Of a DNA stretch of 64,000 bases, positions 9,102 to 20,500 are shown piece by piece. Under the pieces are notes generated by a model. It saw only the letters and a list, made by a program, of their open reading frames with translations, was not told the DNA's origin and searched no databases. Numbering within the stretch: the stretch's first letter is position 1; the number at the start of each line of letters is the position of its first letter. Source of the DNA: Corynebacterium glyciniphilum AJ 3170 (lineage in GTDB: Bacteria; Actinomycetota; Actinomycetes; Mycobacteriales; Mycobacteriaceae); assembly GCF_000626675.1 (NCBI RefSeq), contig NZ_CP006842.1, positions 1,426,001 to 1,490,000 of the forward strand. The letters run 5' to 3'. The translations under genes and the position numbers were made by a program.

Positions 9102-10724
9102 GTGACCACCCTCTTCGTCATCATGTTCCTGATGCTCGGCACCGTCCTGACGGTGGGGGTCGGCGACCGTATCGGCCTTCCGTGGCCGGTCCTGCTTCTC
9201 CTGGTGACGACCGCGGTGATGTTTATCCCGGGCACTCCCACCGTGTGGATTGAACCGGAGCTCATCCTTCCTCTGTTCCTACCTCCACTGCTGTGGGCGC
9301 TGGCACGCAGGACATCGTGGGGAATGTTCCGGGACCAGTGGCGGACGATCCTCAGCCTGTCGGTGGGGCTGGTGTTCACTACCGTCGCTGTCGTGACCGG
9401 CGTGACCATGCTGATCATCCCGGGAGTTGGGCTGGTGGCTGCCATGGCTCTCGCCGCAGCGGTTGCTCCACCAGACCCCGTCGCCGTCGAGGCGGTCGCG
9501 GAACCTGCAGGCATTCCCCGCAGGATCATCGGGTCCCTGCAGTCTGAGGGGCTGTTCAACGACGCTGCCTCTCTGGTGATCTTCAGTGCGGCGATCACCG
9601 CGGCAGAGTTCAATGATGACATCCACTGGTTTGAGGCCGGCGGGACGTTCATCTACAGCGCGGTGGGTGCGGTGATTCTCGGATGGCTCGTCGGACGGGG
9701 ATCGGCGTTGGTGCTGGGGTGGCTGGATTCCCCCGTCGCCGGTAACGCATTCACCTGGGTCCTGCCGTTCATGGTGTACCTCGCGGCGGAGGAGATCCAC
9801 GTGTCCGGCGTGATCGCCGTGGTCGTCGCCGCGGTGGAGCTGACGTCCCGTGCGGATGCGACGGCAGCGGACTCCAGGTTGACCGGCTCGGCGTTCTGGG
9901 AGGTCACCGAACTTCTGGTCACGGGGTTGGCCTTCGGGCTGATGGGCATGAATGTCCGCGACGCGATCATCGACGATCAGACAGACCACCTCAACCCGGT
10001 CTGGTGGGGTCTGGTGATCTCCGCCGTGCTGATCCTGGTGAGGTTCCTCTGGATGTTCTGGCTGCTGCGAGCCAACCGAACCAAGCGGGGCCGCTACCGT
10101 GCGCCGATCCGTTTCACCGACGTGATCTTGCTCAGCTGGTCCGGGATGAGGGGACTGGTGACGTTCGCGCTGGTGCTGTCGTTGAACCCGGCGGATTTCC
10201 CGCTGCGCGACGAGTTCACCATCGTCGCCTTCGTCGTACTTCTGTGCACGATGGTGATCCCGGGGCTCACCCTGCCTGCACTGACGTCGTACCTGCGCAC
10301 GCACCACGACGTGCAGGACCTGGACGATAAGCTGACGGAGGAGGCCCTCGACGAGGCGTACCGGGTCGCGCTGGACGTTGTCCGCAAGCAGATGAGCGAA
10401 GGGCTCTCGCCAGAACAGGCGGCCCGGATCGAGGAACGGCTCGGTCTTGTGCGCTCGGCATCGAACCTGGACGACAGCTCTGATGACAGCGCCGATGATG
10501 CTCCGGACGAAGTGGGCGCGACGGAGGCCGAGATCCTCCGCAAGCGTCGCGCCCGCAGCCAGGCGTTGGGCCGCAAAGCCCTCGACGTCAGGCGTGAGGC
10601 GATGTACGCAGCCCAGCGCAGTCTGGCCGCGTCGAAGTCGCGACGGGGCGTGGATCCCGAAGCGATCGGGGAGAAGATGCGCGAGCTTGACCGCCGCCTC
10701 CTCGCTTTCCCCGAGGAAAAGTGA
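9102..10724 (+). CDS. Monovalent cation/proton antiporter, CPA1 family
   Basis: 540-residue membrane protein with about 11-12 hydrophobic segments in the first 410 residues and a charged cytoplasmic tail of about 130 residues. CPA1 hallmarks are AAAVAPPDPVAVEAVAE (the ion-binding aspartate region) and GLFNDAASLVIF (the FNDxxS segment). WSGMRGLVTFAL matches the later conserved helix. It probably exchanges Na+ or K+ for H+. The start GTG 9102 is chosen because AAGGA (9088-9092) is 9 nt upstream. The in-frame ATG at 9066 lacks a ribosome-binding site. The stop directly abuts the next start. Confidence 0.9.
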   Translation: MTTLFVIMFLMLGTVLTVGVGDRIGLPWPVLLLLVTTAVMFIPGTPTVWIEPELILPLFLPPLLWALARRTSWGMFRDQWRTILSLSVGLVFTTVAVVTGVTMLIIPGVGLVAAMALAAAVAPPDPVAVEAVAEPAGIPRRIIGSLQSEGLFNDAASLVIFSAAITAAEFNDDIHWFEAGGTFIYSAVGAVILGWLVGRGSALVLGWLDSPVAGNAFTWVLPFMVYLAAEEIHVSGVIAVVVAAVELTSRADATAADSRLTGSAFWEVTELLVTGLAFGLMGMNVRDAIIDDQTDHLNPVWWGLVISAVLILVRFLWMFWLLRANRTKRGRYRAPIRFTDVILLSWSGMRGLVTFALVLSLNPADFPLRDEFTIVAFVVLLCTMVIPGLTLPALTSYLRTHHDVQDLDDKLTEEALDEAYRVALDVVRKQMSEGLSPEQAARIEERLGLVRSASNLDDSSDDSADDAPDEVGATEAEILRKRRARSQALGRKALDVRREAMYAAQRSLAASKSRRGVDPEAIGEKMRELDRRLLAFPEEK

Positions 10725-11933
10725 GTGCCTGTGACACCGACAACACCGACAACGCCGAGGATCTTCGCCGACCACGCCGCTACCGCACCGTTACGCCCGG
10801 AGGCGGCTGCCGCGATGGCCGATACAGGGATGCTGCTGAACCCCGCCGGTCAATACGCTTCGGGACGACACGCGCAGCGGGTGCTGGAAGATGCACGCGA
10901 ACAGGTGGCCGAGCTTCTGGGCGCTGACCGCGCTGAGGTGATCTTCACTGCCTCCGGGACAGAATCGGACAATCTGGCTGTCCAGGGTCTCGCGTATGGC
11001 GCAAAGAAGTCACGGGGACCTGCAGCCCGGAGGATTCATGCTGCGACGACGGAACACCCTGCCATCGTCGAGACCGTCGACTGGCTGTGCAGCGACCTGA
11101 TGGGCGGAGGAGCTCCGCAGTTCGATCACAGTGAGATGCCCGTCGACGAGAAGGGGCGAGTTCGTGTCAGCGAACTGCCGGAGCTGGAGGCGTCGGTCGA
11201 CGCTGTCATGACCTGCATGTGGGCGAACAACGAAACAGGCAATCTGCAGCCGGTTGCTGACCTGGCAGGACGAGCAGCCGCCGCCGGTGTGCCGTTCCAC
11301 GTCGATGCCGTACAGGCTGTCGGTCACCTGCCCGTGGACTTCCATGCTCTCGGCAGCTCGACGTTGGCGGCGAGTGCGCACAAGTTCGGCGGTCCAAAAT
11401 CCATGGGTATCCTGCTCGCCCGTCGGGACGCGGTACTGGTCAGCCCTCTGCGCGGGGGTGGGCAGGAGAGAGGCGTCCGGTCAGGGACCGCGAACCCTCA
11501 GGGCGCGGCAGGCACCGCCGCAGCCCTGGCTGCCGCTGTCAGCGAGATGGAGGAGGAACGGCGACGGCTGTCAGTGTTCCGGAAGAAGGTTCTTTCCGTT
11601 GTCGGTGCGATTCCACAGTCGCAGATCTACACCGATCCCTCCGGCGGTGCGCTTCCCGGGCATGTCCATGTGGCATTTCCCGGGGCGGAGGGAGACAGCC
11701 TGATCATGTTGCTGGATGTCGCAGGAGTGGACGCCTCAACAGGGTCGGCATGTTCGGCCGGGGTGAACCGGGCCAGCCACGTGTTGACGGGCATGGGGGT
11801 CCCGGTTGAGGTGGCACGCGGCGCGCTGCGGCTGACCTTCGGGACGGCCACCACCGCGGACGACGTCGACCGGCTCTGCTCGTTGTTGCCCGGTGTCGTT
11901 GATCAGGCGCGTGCGGCAGGGATGGCCTCGTAG
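10725..11933 (+). CDS. Cysteine desulfurase (NifS/IscS family)
   Basis: 402-residue PLP enzyme that removes sulfur from cysteine as an enzyme-bound persulfide. The PLP lysine lies in SAHKFGGPKS, the HVDAVQAVGH segment holds the cofactor-stacking His and Asp, and the catalytic Cys is in STGSACSAGVNR. mnmA follows, so one likely job is supplying sulfur for tRNA 2-thiouridine. The same pair is iscS-trmU (Rv3025c-Rv3024c) in M. tuberculosis. The start GTG immediately follows the antiporter TGA. GTG 10731 is an alternative. The N-terminus has a short TPTTPTTP repeat before the conserved FADHAATAPL. Confidence 0.93.
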   Translation: MPVTPTTPTTPRIFADHAATAPLRPEAAAAMADTGMLLNPAGQYASGRHAQRVLEDAREQVAELLGADRAEVIFTASGTESDNLAVQGLAYGAKKSRGPAARRIHAATTEHPAIVETVDWLCSDLMGGGAPQFDHSEMPVDEKGRVRVSELPELEASVDAVMTCMWANNETGNLQPVADLAGRAAAAGVPFHVDAVQAVGHLPVDFHALGSSTLAASAHKFGGPKSMGILLARRDAVLVSPLRGGGQERGVRSGTANPQGAAGTAAALAAAVSEMEEERRRLSVFRKKVLSVVGAIPQSQIYTDPSGGALPGHVHVAFPGAEGDSLIMLLDVAGVDASTGSACSAGVNRASHVLTGMGVPVEVARGALRLTFGTATTADDVDRLCSLLPGVVDQARAAGMAS

Positions 11934-12081
11934 CGGCAGGGCTGTCGTGCCTGTCGATGGACGGATTCGCACCTGACCTGGCACGGTGTAGGGTGAAAGG
12001 TCGACTGCAGGGGCCTCGAGAGCTGGCGGTCACACACGATCACCGACGTGCACCGGTGTGCACGGGAGAGAAGAGGAAGGT

Positions 12082-13188
12082 ATGCGGGTTGTCGCAGCGA
12101 TGAGCGGGGGAGTGGACTCTTCCGTGGCTGCAGCACGGGCGCTGGAGGCAGGGCATGACGTCGTCGGTGTGCATCTGGCGTTGAGTCAGTCGCCGGAGGC
12201 TGTCCGGGCAGGATCGCGGGGATGCTGTTCACTGGAGGACTCCGCCGATGCCCGACGGGTGTGCGACTCCCTCGGAATTCCTTTCTACGTGTGGGACTTC
12301 TCCGACCGGTTTAAAGCTGATGTCATCGATAACTTCGTGGAGTCCTACGAGATCGGGGAGACGCCCAACCCCTGCCTGCGCTGCAACGAGAAGATCAAGT
12401 TCGAGGCGCTGCTGGACCGGTCGATTGCGCTCGGGTTCGACGCCGTGGTCACCGGGCACTACGCCCGTCTGCACGACGGCGTGATGCGTCGCGGCATCGA
12501 CGACAACAAGGACCAGTCGTATGTCCTCGGTGTGCTCGATGATGAGCAACTGTCGCACTGCATGTTCCCTGTCGGTGACACCGTGAAACCGGACATCCGC
12601 GCCGAGGCGAAGGATCTCGGCATGGGGGTGGCGTCGAAGCCGGACAGTCACGACATCTGCTTCATCCCGGACGGCAACACCCAGGCGTTCCTCGGTAAGC
12701 AGATCGGGCTGCGCCCCGGGATGGTGAAGTCGGTCGATGGTGAGACTCTCGCCGAACACGACGGTGTGTACGGCTTCACCATCGGGCAGCGTAAGGGTCT
12801 CGGTGTCGCTGGCCCCGCGGCCGACGGACAACCGAGGTACGTCACTGACATTGACGCCTCCACCGGGACGGTCACCGTGGGCGGCCGGGAGGACCTGCGT
12901 GTCGGCCACATCACGGCCGACCGACTCAAGCGTCTGGACCCGTCCAAACACGGCACCATCTTTGACTGTGACGTCCAGGTCCGCGCCCATGGCGGCGTAG
13001 TCCCGGCGACCGCGACGCTCAGCGGCGAGTCCGTCGCCCTCGACCTCCACGAACCCCTGCGAGGTGTCGCACGCGGACAGGCGGCGGTGGTCTACCTCCC
13101 TGACACAGACGGTGACATCCTGCTCGGATCAGGCACTATCTGTGCCACCGTGCCGTGGACGGCCGACAAGCAGGCTCAGTCGGCGTGA
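12082..13188 (+). CDS. mnmA: tRNA-specific 2-thiouridylase MnmA
   Basis: 368-residue MnmA, which thiolates U34 in the wobble position of tRNA Lys, Glu and Gln. The PP-loop SGGVDSS is at the N-terminus. The catalytic cysteines are in [12 protein letters not shown] and [10 protein letters not shown], and GHYAR and NKDQSY are family markers. The C-terminal beta-barrel domain is present ([12 protein letters not shown]). The ATG at 12082 has GAGGAAGG just upstream and is preferred to the in-frame codon at 12058. The stop overlaps the next gene (GTGA). Confidence 0.96.
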   Translation: MRVVAAMSGGVDSSVAAARALEAGHDVVGVHLALSQSPEAVRAGSRGCCSLEDSADARRVCDSLGIPFYVWDFSDRFKADVIDNFVESYEIGETPNPCLRCNEKIKFEALLDRSIALGFDAVVTGHYARLHDGVMRRGIDDNKDQSYVLGVLDDEQLSHCMFPVGDTVKPDIRAEAKDLGMGVASKPDSHDICFIPDGNTQAFLGKQIGLRPGMVKSVDGETLAEHDGVYGFTIGQRKGLGVAGPAADGQPRYVTDIDASTGTVTVGGREDLRVGHITADRLKRLDPSKHGTIFDCDVQVRAHGGVVPATATLSGESVALDLHEPLRGVARGQAAVVYLPDTDGDILLGSGTICATVPWTADKQAQSA

Positions 13189-14138
13189 ACCCGGGAGAGG
13201 ACGGACCACTGCGTTTCGGCTGGTGGGAGGACGTGGTGACCGACCACGCCGACCTTCGCTCTGCTCTGGCTGCGGCGTCCCGACGCACCCGTGACGTGGA
13301 TGAGGACATCGGGGTGGTTCCTCCGTTGAGCCTGCCGCAGAGCGACCTGTTGCCGGCGACGGCCGCGATGGGCGCGCTTGTCGGGGGCCCGTACCTGCGG
13401 TCCCATGCGCGCGGCTGGGAAGTTGCCCCGGGAAAAACACTGGATGCACGCCACTTCCTCGGCCGGCTCCACGAGCTGGCTGACATTGTCGCCGAGGTGA
13501 TGCCCGGCACGGATCGGCTGATGGTGCACGTGTCCGGCCCCTGGACGTTCGGGGCGTCTGTCGAGTATCGAGGGCATCCACTGTGTTTCGACCGCCCGGC
13601 ATTCCGGGACATCGCCCTGTCTCTTGGCGAGGGGGTGAAGGAGTTCTGTGATGCTGTCGGAGCGTCTGTGGTGCATGTCCACGAGCGGCGACTCGGCGAG
13701 GTTGCTTCGCGGTTGCAGGGAGCGACGGAGTTCGAGACCATGCAGGTTGACCGCGAGGTCGCGGTGAATGTCGAGCGCCGTTTCATCGAACAGGTGCGAG
13801 GCGGGGGCGAACGGTCAGTCATCTTCGACAGTGGCGTCGAGTGGCCTGAGGTGACACACACCGGGGCGGATTGCATTGTCGTTGATGGTCTGACAGACAG
13901 CGTCGCGCGGATGGTTGACGGTGGTGCCTCGGTTGCCTGGCGGGTTGATGACGGACAGACCAGTGAAGACATCGCGCGCAGTGTCATCCGGACGTGGAGA
14001 CAGTGGACCTTCGATGTGGCGACGCCGGAGCCTCAGGTTGACCTGGTTGCGGTGGGCGAGGGGATCCTGAAGCCCGGTGCGGCAGCTGAACTGGCACGGA
14101 CCGTGCGGGGAGCTGCGGCATTGCTGCACCGCAACTGA
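13185..14138 (+). CDS. MetE-like (cobalamin-independent methionine synthase family) protein
   Basis: 317-residue protein in the position of Rv3015c, between mnmA and ligA, a family usually labelled methionine synthase because of a fold related to the C-terminal MetE/UROD domain. Recognisable parts are LLPATAAMG near the N-terminus and [18 protein letters not shown] cannot see a convincing set of zinc ligands (His-Cys-Cys) as in true MetE, so catalytic methionine synthesis is doubtful. The length is far below MetE (about 750). The start GTG overlaps the mnmA stop, so the two are translationally coupled. Confidence 0.75.
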   Translation: MNPGEDGPLRFGWWEDVVTDHADLRSALAAASRRTRDVDEDIGVVPPLSLPQSDLLPATAAMGALVGGPYLRSHARGWEVAPGKTLDARHFLGRLHELADIVAEVMPGTDRLMVHVSGPWTFGASVEYRGHPLCFDRPAFRDIALSLGEGVKEFCDAVGASVVHVHERRLGEVASRLQGATEFETMQVDREVAVNVERRFIEQVRGGGERSVIFDSGVEWPEVTHTGADCIVVDGLTDSVARMVDGGASVAWRVDDGQTSEDIARSVIRTWRQWTFDVATPEPQVDLVAVGEGILKPGAAAELARTVRGAAALLHRN

Positions 14139-14156
14139 GTAAGGTCGCAGGCAGGC

Positions 14157-14492
14157 CTAGTCGTCGGAGGTCTGCGCGCTGATCGCGTCAAGGTCCACGA
14201 CCTCGAACTCCAGCAGTGAAGCCCCGGTAGCCACCGGCTTCTTTTCCTCGTCGCCATGCGGCCCGCTGTGTGCGGCCTTAGCCGGGCCTGCCGCCCAGGT
14301 CTGGAAGTCTTCTTCAGATGCCCAGGTGGTGACCACGAAATACCGGTCATCGCCCTTGGTCGGTCGCAGCAGCTGGAAACCTTCGAATCCGGGGGAGGAG
14401 TCGACAGTGTGGGCACGTGCTGCGAACCGTTTCTCCAGCTCGGGGCCGGCGCCCTCGGGTACGTCGATGGCGTTGATCTTCACGACGGACAT
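14157..14492 (-). CDS. MhuD-like heme-degrading monooxygenase (ABM family)
   Basis: 111-residue small ferredoxin-fold protein closely similar to mycobacterial MhuD. The N-terminus SVVKINAIDVPEGAGPELE carries Asn7, ERYF-type strand DDRYFVVTTW follows, and Trp66 and His75 fall exactly at the MhuD heme-binding positions (TWAAGPAKAAHSG). MhuD cleaves heme to mycobilin with release of iron and without CO. CAGGAG lies 5 nt before the ATG. The gene stands alone, convergent with the MetE-like gene 18 nt away. No DtxR-like operator was recognised in the 95-bp gap before it. Confidence 0.88.
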   Translation of the reverse strand: MSVVKINAIDVPEGAGPELEKRFAARAHTVDSSPGFEGFQLLRPTKGDDRYFVVTTWASEEDFQTWAAGPAKAAHSGPHGDEEKKPVATGASLLEFEVVDLDAISAQTSDD

Positions 14493-14587
14493 GGAACTCC
14501 TGACTATGGTGAGGGCAAGTGTCTCAGGTGCGAGCCTACCGTGGAGGCCGCGTCCGCGGGGCGCGGTGACGGGGACCGCCGGAGACG

Positions 14588-17007
<2,420 letters not shown>

Positions 17008-17130
17008 ATGTTCAACCTGCTCAGCCGTGAAGAGATCAACGAGATGACCTCCGGCGCCAACTACTTCCTCTTCGGAGACGACGAGGCCATCGCCGTCGAC
17101 ACGCCGGAGCATGACGACTTCCTCGTCTAA
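17008..17130 (+). CDS. Small acidic protein, 40 residues, unknown function
   Basis: Short ORF that begins MFNLLSREEINEMTSGANYF and ends in DTPEHDDFLV. Support for coding: GGAAAGGA ends 8 nt before the ATG, about nine tenths of third codon positions are G or C as in neighbouring genes, it ends in TAA, and a strong terminator hairpin starts 51 nt after the stop. The product has 10 acidic residues against one Arg and one His, no Cys, and no signal peptide or membrane segment. I recognise no family. It could be a small regulatory protein, a peptide precursor or a partner of a larger complex; the sequence does not decide. It is oriented away from ligA and upstream of the DnaQ-like gene. Confidence 0.65.
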   Translation: MFNLLSREEINEMTSGANYFLFGDDEAIAVDTPEHDDFLV

Positions 17131-17180
17131 GTCCGCACGGGGCGCAGGGGTATTGTGCCCGTCATTCCCTGCGGTGACGT

Positions 17181-17219
17181 CGCCCGGGCGCACGGCCAGA
17201 TCGACCGTGTGCCCGGGCG
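17181..17219 (+). terminator. Intrinsic terminator after the small ORF
   Basis: 15-bp stem (17181-17195 with 17205-17219, one G-U pair) and a 9-nt loop. It separates the 40-residue ORF from the exonuclease gene and argues against the upstream ATG at 17220 as start of the latter. The following sequence is not T-rich. Confidence 0.8.
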
Positions 17220-17279
17220 ATGTCGTATGTCGAGTACACCGCGGCATTGGTGTCCGGGCGGCGTTATAGAGTGGCACCT

Positions 17280-17966
17280 ATGACGACCGCCGCGCATTTC
17301 GATCCGACCCATCTCCTCAGCTTCGACCTGGAGACCACAGGTACGGACCCGCTTACCGCACGCATCGTGACCAGTGCCCTGATCTCGATCAACGGTCGTC
17401 AACGTGATGACCTGGAGATGCTCGCTGACCCGGGTATCCCGATTCCTGAAGGGGCGGCGAAAGTCCACGGCATCTCCACGGAGTACGCCCGGGAACACGG
17501 GCGCCCTCATGATGAGGTCCTCGCTGAGACGATCGAGCGGATCCGGGCGGGATGGCGCGATGGAGCGACACTGATCGTGTACAACGCCGCGTACGACCTT
17601 ACGGTTCTCCGGAGCCTGGATCCCACGTTCACCGTGGACGGCCCGGTCGTCGACCCTCTAGTCATCGACAAAGCGAAAGATCCGTACCGCAAAGGTAAAC
17701 GGCAGCTGGAACCGGTGTGTGCCCACTGGGGTGTGACGCTGGGCAACGCGCACGAGGCCACGGCAGATGCTCTGGCAGCTGCCAGAGTGGCATGGAAACT
17801 TGCCCGTGCCTACCCCGAACTTTCCGAGGTCAGTGCGGACGAACTCATGCTCAACCAGGCAACCTGGCACTACGAGTCGCAGTCCGGACTCAAGAAGTAC
17901 TTCGAGGACAAAGGGCAGACGGACCGTGCAGCCACGGTCAACACCTCCTGGCCCGTACAGTCCTAG
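17280..17966 (+). CDS. DnaQ-like 3'-5' exonuclease (DEDDh)
   Basis: 228-residue exonuclease of the DnaQ superfamily. Exo I is FDLETTGTDP (catalytic Asp and Glu), Exo II NAAYDLTVL, and Exo III NAHEATADALAA with the His and Asp of the DEDDh type. It is a stand-alone nuclease, similar to those annotated as DNA polymerase III epsilon subunit in actinobacteria, and may act in proofreading, repair or RNA processing. TAGAGT at 17267-17272 is 7 nt before ATG 17280, which supports this start and a leaderless mRNA. Confidence 0.9.
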   Translation: MTTAAHFDPTHLLSFDLETTGTDPLTARIVTSALISINGRQRDDLEMLADPGIPIPEGAAKVHGISTEYAREHGRPHDEVLAETIERIRAGWRDGATLIVYNAAYDLTVLRSLDPTFTVDGPVVDPLVIDKAKDPYRKGKRQLEPVCAHWGVTLGNAHEATADALAAARVAWKLARAYPELSEVSADELMLNQATWHYESQSGLKKYFEDKGQTDRAATVNTSWPVQS

Positions 17967-18005
17967 TGACCGGTCGGATACAGCCGTTCAGTACGATTGA
18001 CCACC

Positions 18006-19541
18006 ATGGCTAACTCCGTGACGAAGACCTCGGCCGAATACCTCCGCGACATCGTTGCCGCGCCGGTCTACCGCGCGGCCAAGCACACGCCCCTGGACAC
18101 CATGGATGCTTTGTCGGAGAAGACGGGCAACCGTGTCCTGGTCAAGCGTGAAGACCTTCAACCCGTCCACAGTTTCAAGCTGCGTGGCGCGTTCAACCGG
18201 ATGTCGCAGCTCACCGGCTGTGCCGGTGTGATCACCGCCTCAGCGGGGAACCACGCGCAGGGCGTGGCGCTGTCCGGACGCGAACTCGGTATCCGGTCGG
18301 TCATCGTCATGCCGGTGACCACCCCGTCCATCAAAGTGGACGCGGTGCGCGGGTTCGGCGGCGACGTTGTGCTGCACGGTGAGAACTTCGACGCGGCACA
18401 GGGGAAGGCCAAGGAGCTCTCGGAGACCGAAGGCCTGGTCTACGTCCCACCGTTCGACAATGAAGCGGTGATCGCCGGCCAGGGCACCATCGGACTGGAG
18501 ATCTTCCAGGCTGGCCCCGTCGACCGTGTTTTCGTTCCCGTCGGCGGCGGCGGCTTGGCCGCCGGTGTCGCTGTACTGCTGAAGGAACTGAACCCGGAGA
18601 TTCAGGTCATCGGCGTGGAACCCGAGGAGTCCGCATGCCTCACTGCAGCGCTGTGGGCCGGTGAACCGGTCGAACTTGAGCATGTCAGCCTCTTCGCCGA
18701 AGGCGTGGCTGTCCGCAAGATCGGTGCCGAGACCTTCCGACTGTGCAGGGAGTACCTGGACGAAGTCGTCACGGTCAGCTCCGATGAGATCAGCGCAGCC
18801 ATCAAGGACCTTTTCGACGACACGCGGGCGATCGCTGAGCCGGCAGGCGCGGTGTCCCTGGCGGGACTCAAGAAGTATGCCGCGGCCAATGACATCCAGG
18901 ACGAGACCCTGGTGAACGTGCTCTCCGGCGCCAACCTGAACTTCCACACCCTGCGCTACATCTCCGAGCGGGCGGAACTCGGCGAAGGTGGAGAGGCGAT
19001 CTTCGCGGTCACTATCCCGGAGGAACAGGGCGCGTTCTTCAAGTTCTGTGAGGTCCTCAACGGTCGGATGGTCACGGAGTTCAACTATCGCGTCGGTGAG
19101 CGCGGCGATGACCGCCGAGCGCGGATCTTCGTCGGTGTCCAGCTCAAGGAAGGTGTCACGGAGCGGGAAGCGATTGCGGATGCTCTGGCTGACGCGGGCT
19201 ACGACGTGGTGGACCTGTCGGACGATGAAGTCGCCAAGGAACATATCCGCTACATGATCGGTGGTGTGCCGCCAGCCTTCGTCAACGAACGGATGTTCTC
19301 CTTTGAGTTTCCGGAGCACCCGGGCGCGCTGGTGCATTTCCTTGATGTTCTCGGCACGAACTGGAATATCACCGCCTTCCACTACCGGAGTCAGGGAATG
19401 GACTACGGACGGATCCTCGCCGCGTTCGAGGATGCACACTCCGCAGACTTCGAATCCCATCTCAGCGACCTGGGCTATCCCTTCACCGAGGTGACCGACA
19501 ACCCGTCCTACCAGCTCTTCCTTGCCCCGGCCGGGGAGTAG
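18006..19541 (+). CDS. ilvA: Threonine ammonia-lyase, biosynthetic long form with two ACT-like domains
   Basis: 511-residue threonine deaminase, the first committed step of isoleucine synthesis (threonine to 2-oxobutanoate). The PLP lysine is in HSFKLRGAFNRM and the phosphate-binding glycine loop is GGGGLAAGV. The regulatory part from about residue 330 contains two ACT-like subdomains (IFAVTIPEEQGAFFKF and FSFEFPEHPGALVHF), as in E. coli IlvA (514 residues) and unlike the C. glutamicum enzyme (436 residues). Isoleucine inhibition and valine relief are therefore likely. TACGAT at 17992-17997 is 8 nt before the ATG, suggesting a leaderless transcript. The next gene starts 12 nt after the stop. 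Confidence 0.94.
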   Translation: MANSVTKTSAEYLRDIVAAPVYRAAKHTPLDTMDALSEKTGNRVLVKREDLQPVHSFKLRGAFNRMSQLTGCAGVITASAGNHAQGVALSGRELGIRSVIVMPVTTPSIKVDAVRGFGGDVVLHGENFDAAQGKAKELSETEGLVYVPPFDNEAVIAGQGTIGLEIFQAGPVDRVFVPVGGGGLAAGVAVLLKELNPEIQVIGVEPEESACLTAALWAGEPVELEHVSLFAEGVAVRKIGAETFRLCREYLDEVVTVSSDEISAAIKDLFDDTRAIAEPAGAVSLAGLKKYAAANDIQDETLVNVLSGANLNFHTLRYISERAELGEGGEAIFAVTIPEEQGAFFKFCEVLNGRMVTEFNYRVGERGDDRRARIFVGVQLKEGVTEREAIADALADAGYDVVDLSDDEVAKEHIRYMIGGVPPAFVNERMFSFEFPEHPGALVHFLDVLGTNWNITAFHYRSQGMDYGRILAAFEDAHSADFESHLSDLGYPFTEVTDNPSYQLFLAPAGE

Positions 19542-19552
19542 GAGTCAGACGG

Positions 19553-20500
19553 ATGGAGCGGCAGAGTACGGGGATCGAATGGAATGAGCTGCTCCCGATC
19601 CTGCTCGGCTACCCGTCCGATTCATTGCATGCGACGTTGGTGATGCGCGGCGACGGCGACTCGGACGTCCGCTACGAAGTGTGGCGGCAGGGCAGGAAAC
19701 TCCGCGTGGAGAAGGACGGTTCGCCCGACTATATCTGCGACGGGGAGACGACCTGGTCCTTCGAGGAGGCGACCGGTGTGCAAGGATCAGACGGACGTCC
19801 TGTCGCTAGTGATGCACGGAAGGCGGTGTACTGCGGTCCCGCACAGGGCCTGTGCGCGCCCAGGCGGTCCAGCGACTGGCAGGGATCCGATTTCACGACT
19901 CCCGAAGGTCCGGTCACCGTGGAAGAGTTCCAGGGGCGGGACTGCTGGACTGTTGCGCTGAAAGCGCCACCGCGCAAGGCCGGACCGTTGCGAATGTGGG
20001 TCGACCGGGACTCCGGGTACCCGCTGGGCGAAGTGAACGAATCCTCGGAAGCGGGGGACTATGGACGATGGTTCGAATCCCCGGAGATTGGTATCCCACT
20101 CGACGACTCATTGTTCACCTGGGACGGCCCATCCCTGACGCAGTCTGAACGCCATGAGTTGATCGCGAAAGAACTTGAAGTGCTACGGAAGACTGGGGTC
20201 GAATGGTTTGTCGACAACATCATGTCAGGAAGTCTCACCGCATCTGCCATCGTCGACATTGCGCCGCAGGACATCGGGCGACGTGACGGAGGTGGTTTCC
20301 TTGCACGGAGCGAGGGAGCCTACTACTCGATGACCCGGCGTGGGGGAGAGGCAGCCGTCGGTGATGACGGTGATCACGATGCCATCGTACGGTGGTCGAC
20401 TGCAGGCTACGATTGGGCATTCAGATTTGAGAACCCCCATGTGATCTGTGACGATGCTGTGCGGGATGAACTCGGGAGACGTTTCGGGGGCCAGGGATGA
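19553..20500 (+). CDS. Uncharacterised protein, paralog of the next gene (first of tandem pair)
   Basis: 315-residue protein of unknown function with no signal peptide or transmembrane segment, so probably cytoplasmic. It shares an ordered set of motifs with the next gene: YEVWRQGRKLRVEK, DGETTWSF, GRDCWTVAL, MWVDRDSGYPLGE, IPLDDSLFTWDGP, EWFVDNI and YDWAFRFEN. The pattern of a Trp strand, then GR-W-V, then WVD-YPL resembles the LolA-like half-barrel seen in some actinobacterial proteins, but this is a weak fold guess. TAGGAG lies 8 nt before the ATG, which is 12 nt after ilvA. The stop overlaps the next start (ATGA). Confidence 0.75.
   Translation: MERQSTGIEWNELLPILLGYPSDSLHATLVMRGDGDSDVRYEVWRQGRKLRVEKDGSPDYICDGETTWSFEEATGVQGSDGRPVASDARKAVYCGPAQGLCAPRRSSDWQGSDFTTPEGPVTVEEFQGRDCWTVALKAPPRKAGPLRMWVDRDSGYPLGEVNESSEAGDYGRWFESPEIGIPLDDSLFTWDGPSLTQSERHELIAKELEVLRKTGVEWFVDNIMSGSLTASAIVDIAPQDIGRRDGGGFLARSEGAYYSMTRRGGEAAVGDDGDHDAIVRWSTAGYDWAFRFENPHVICDDAVRDELGRRFGGQG

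Noticed and set aside
9279..10775. A 498-codon open frame antisense to the CPA1 antiporter
   Set aside because: Arg/His/Gln/Gly-rich shadow of the hydrophobic antiporter gene; no ribosome-binding site and no domain.
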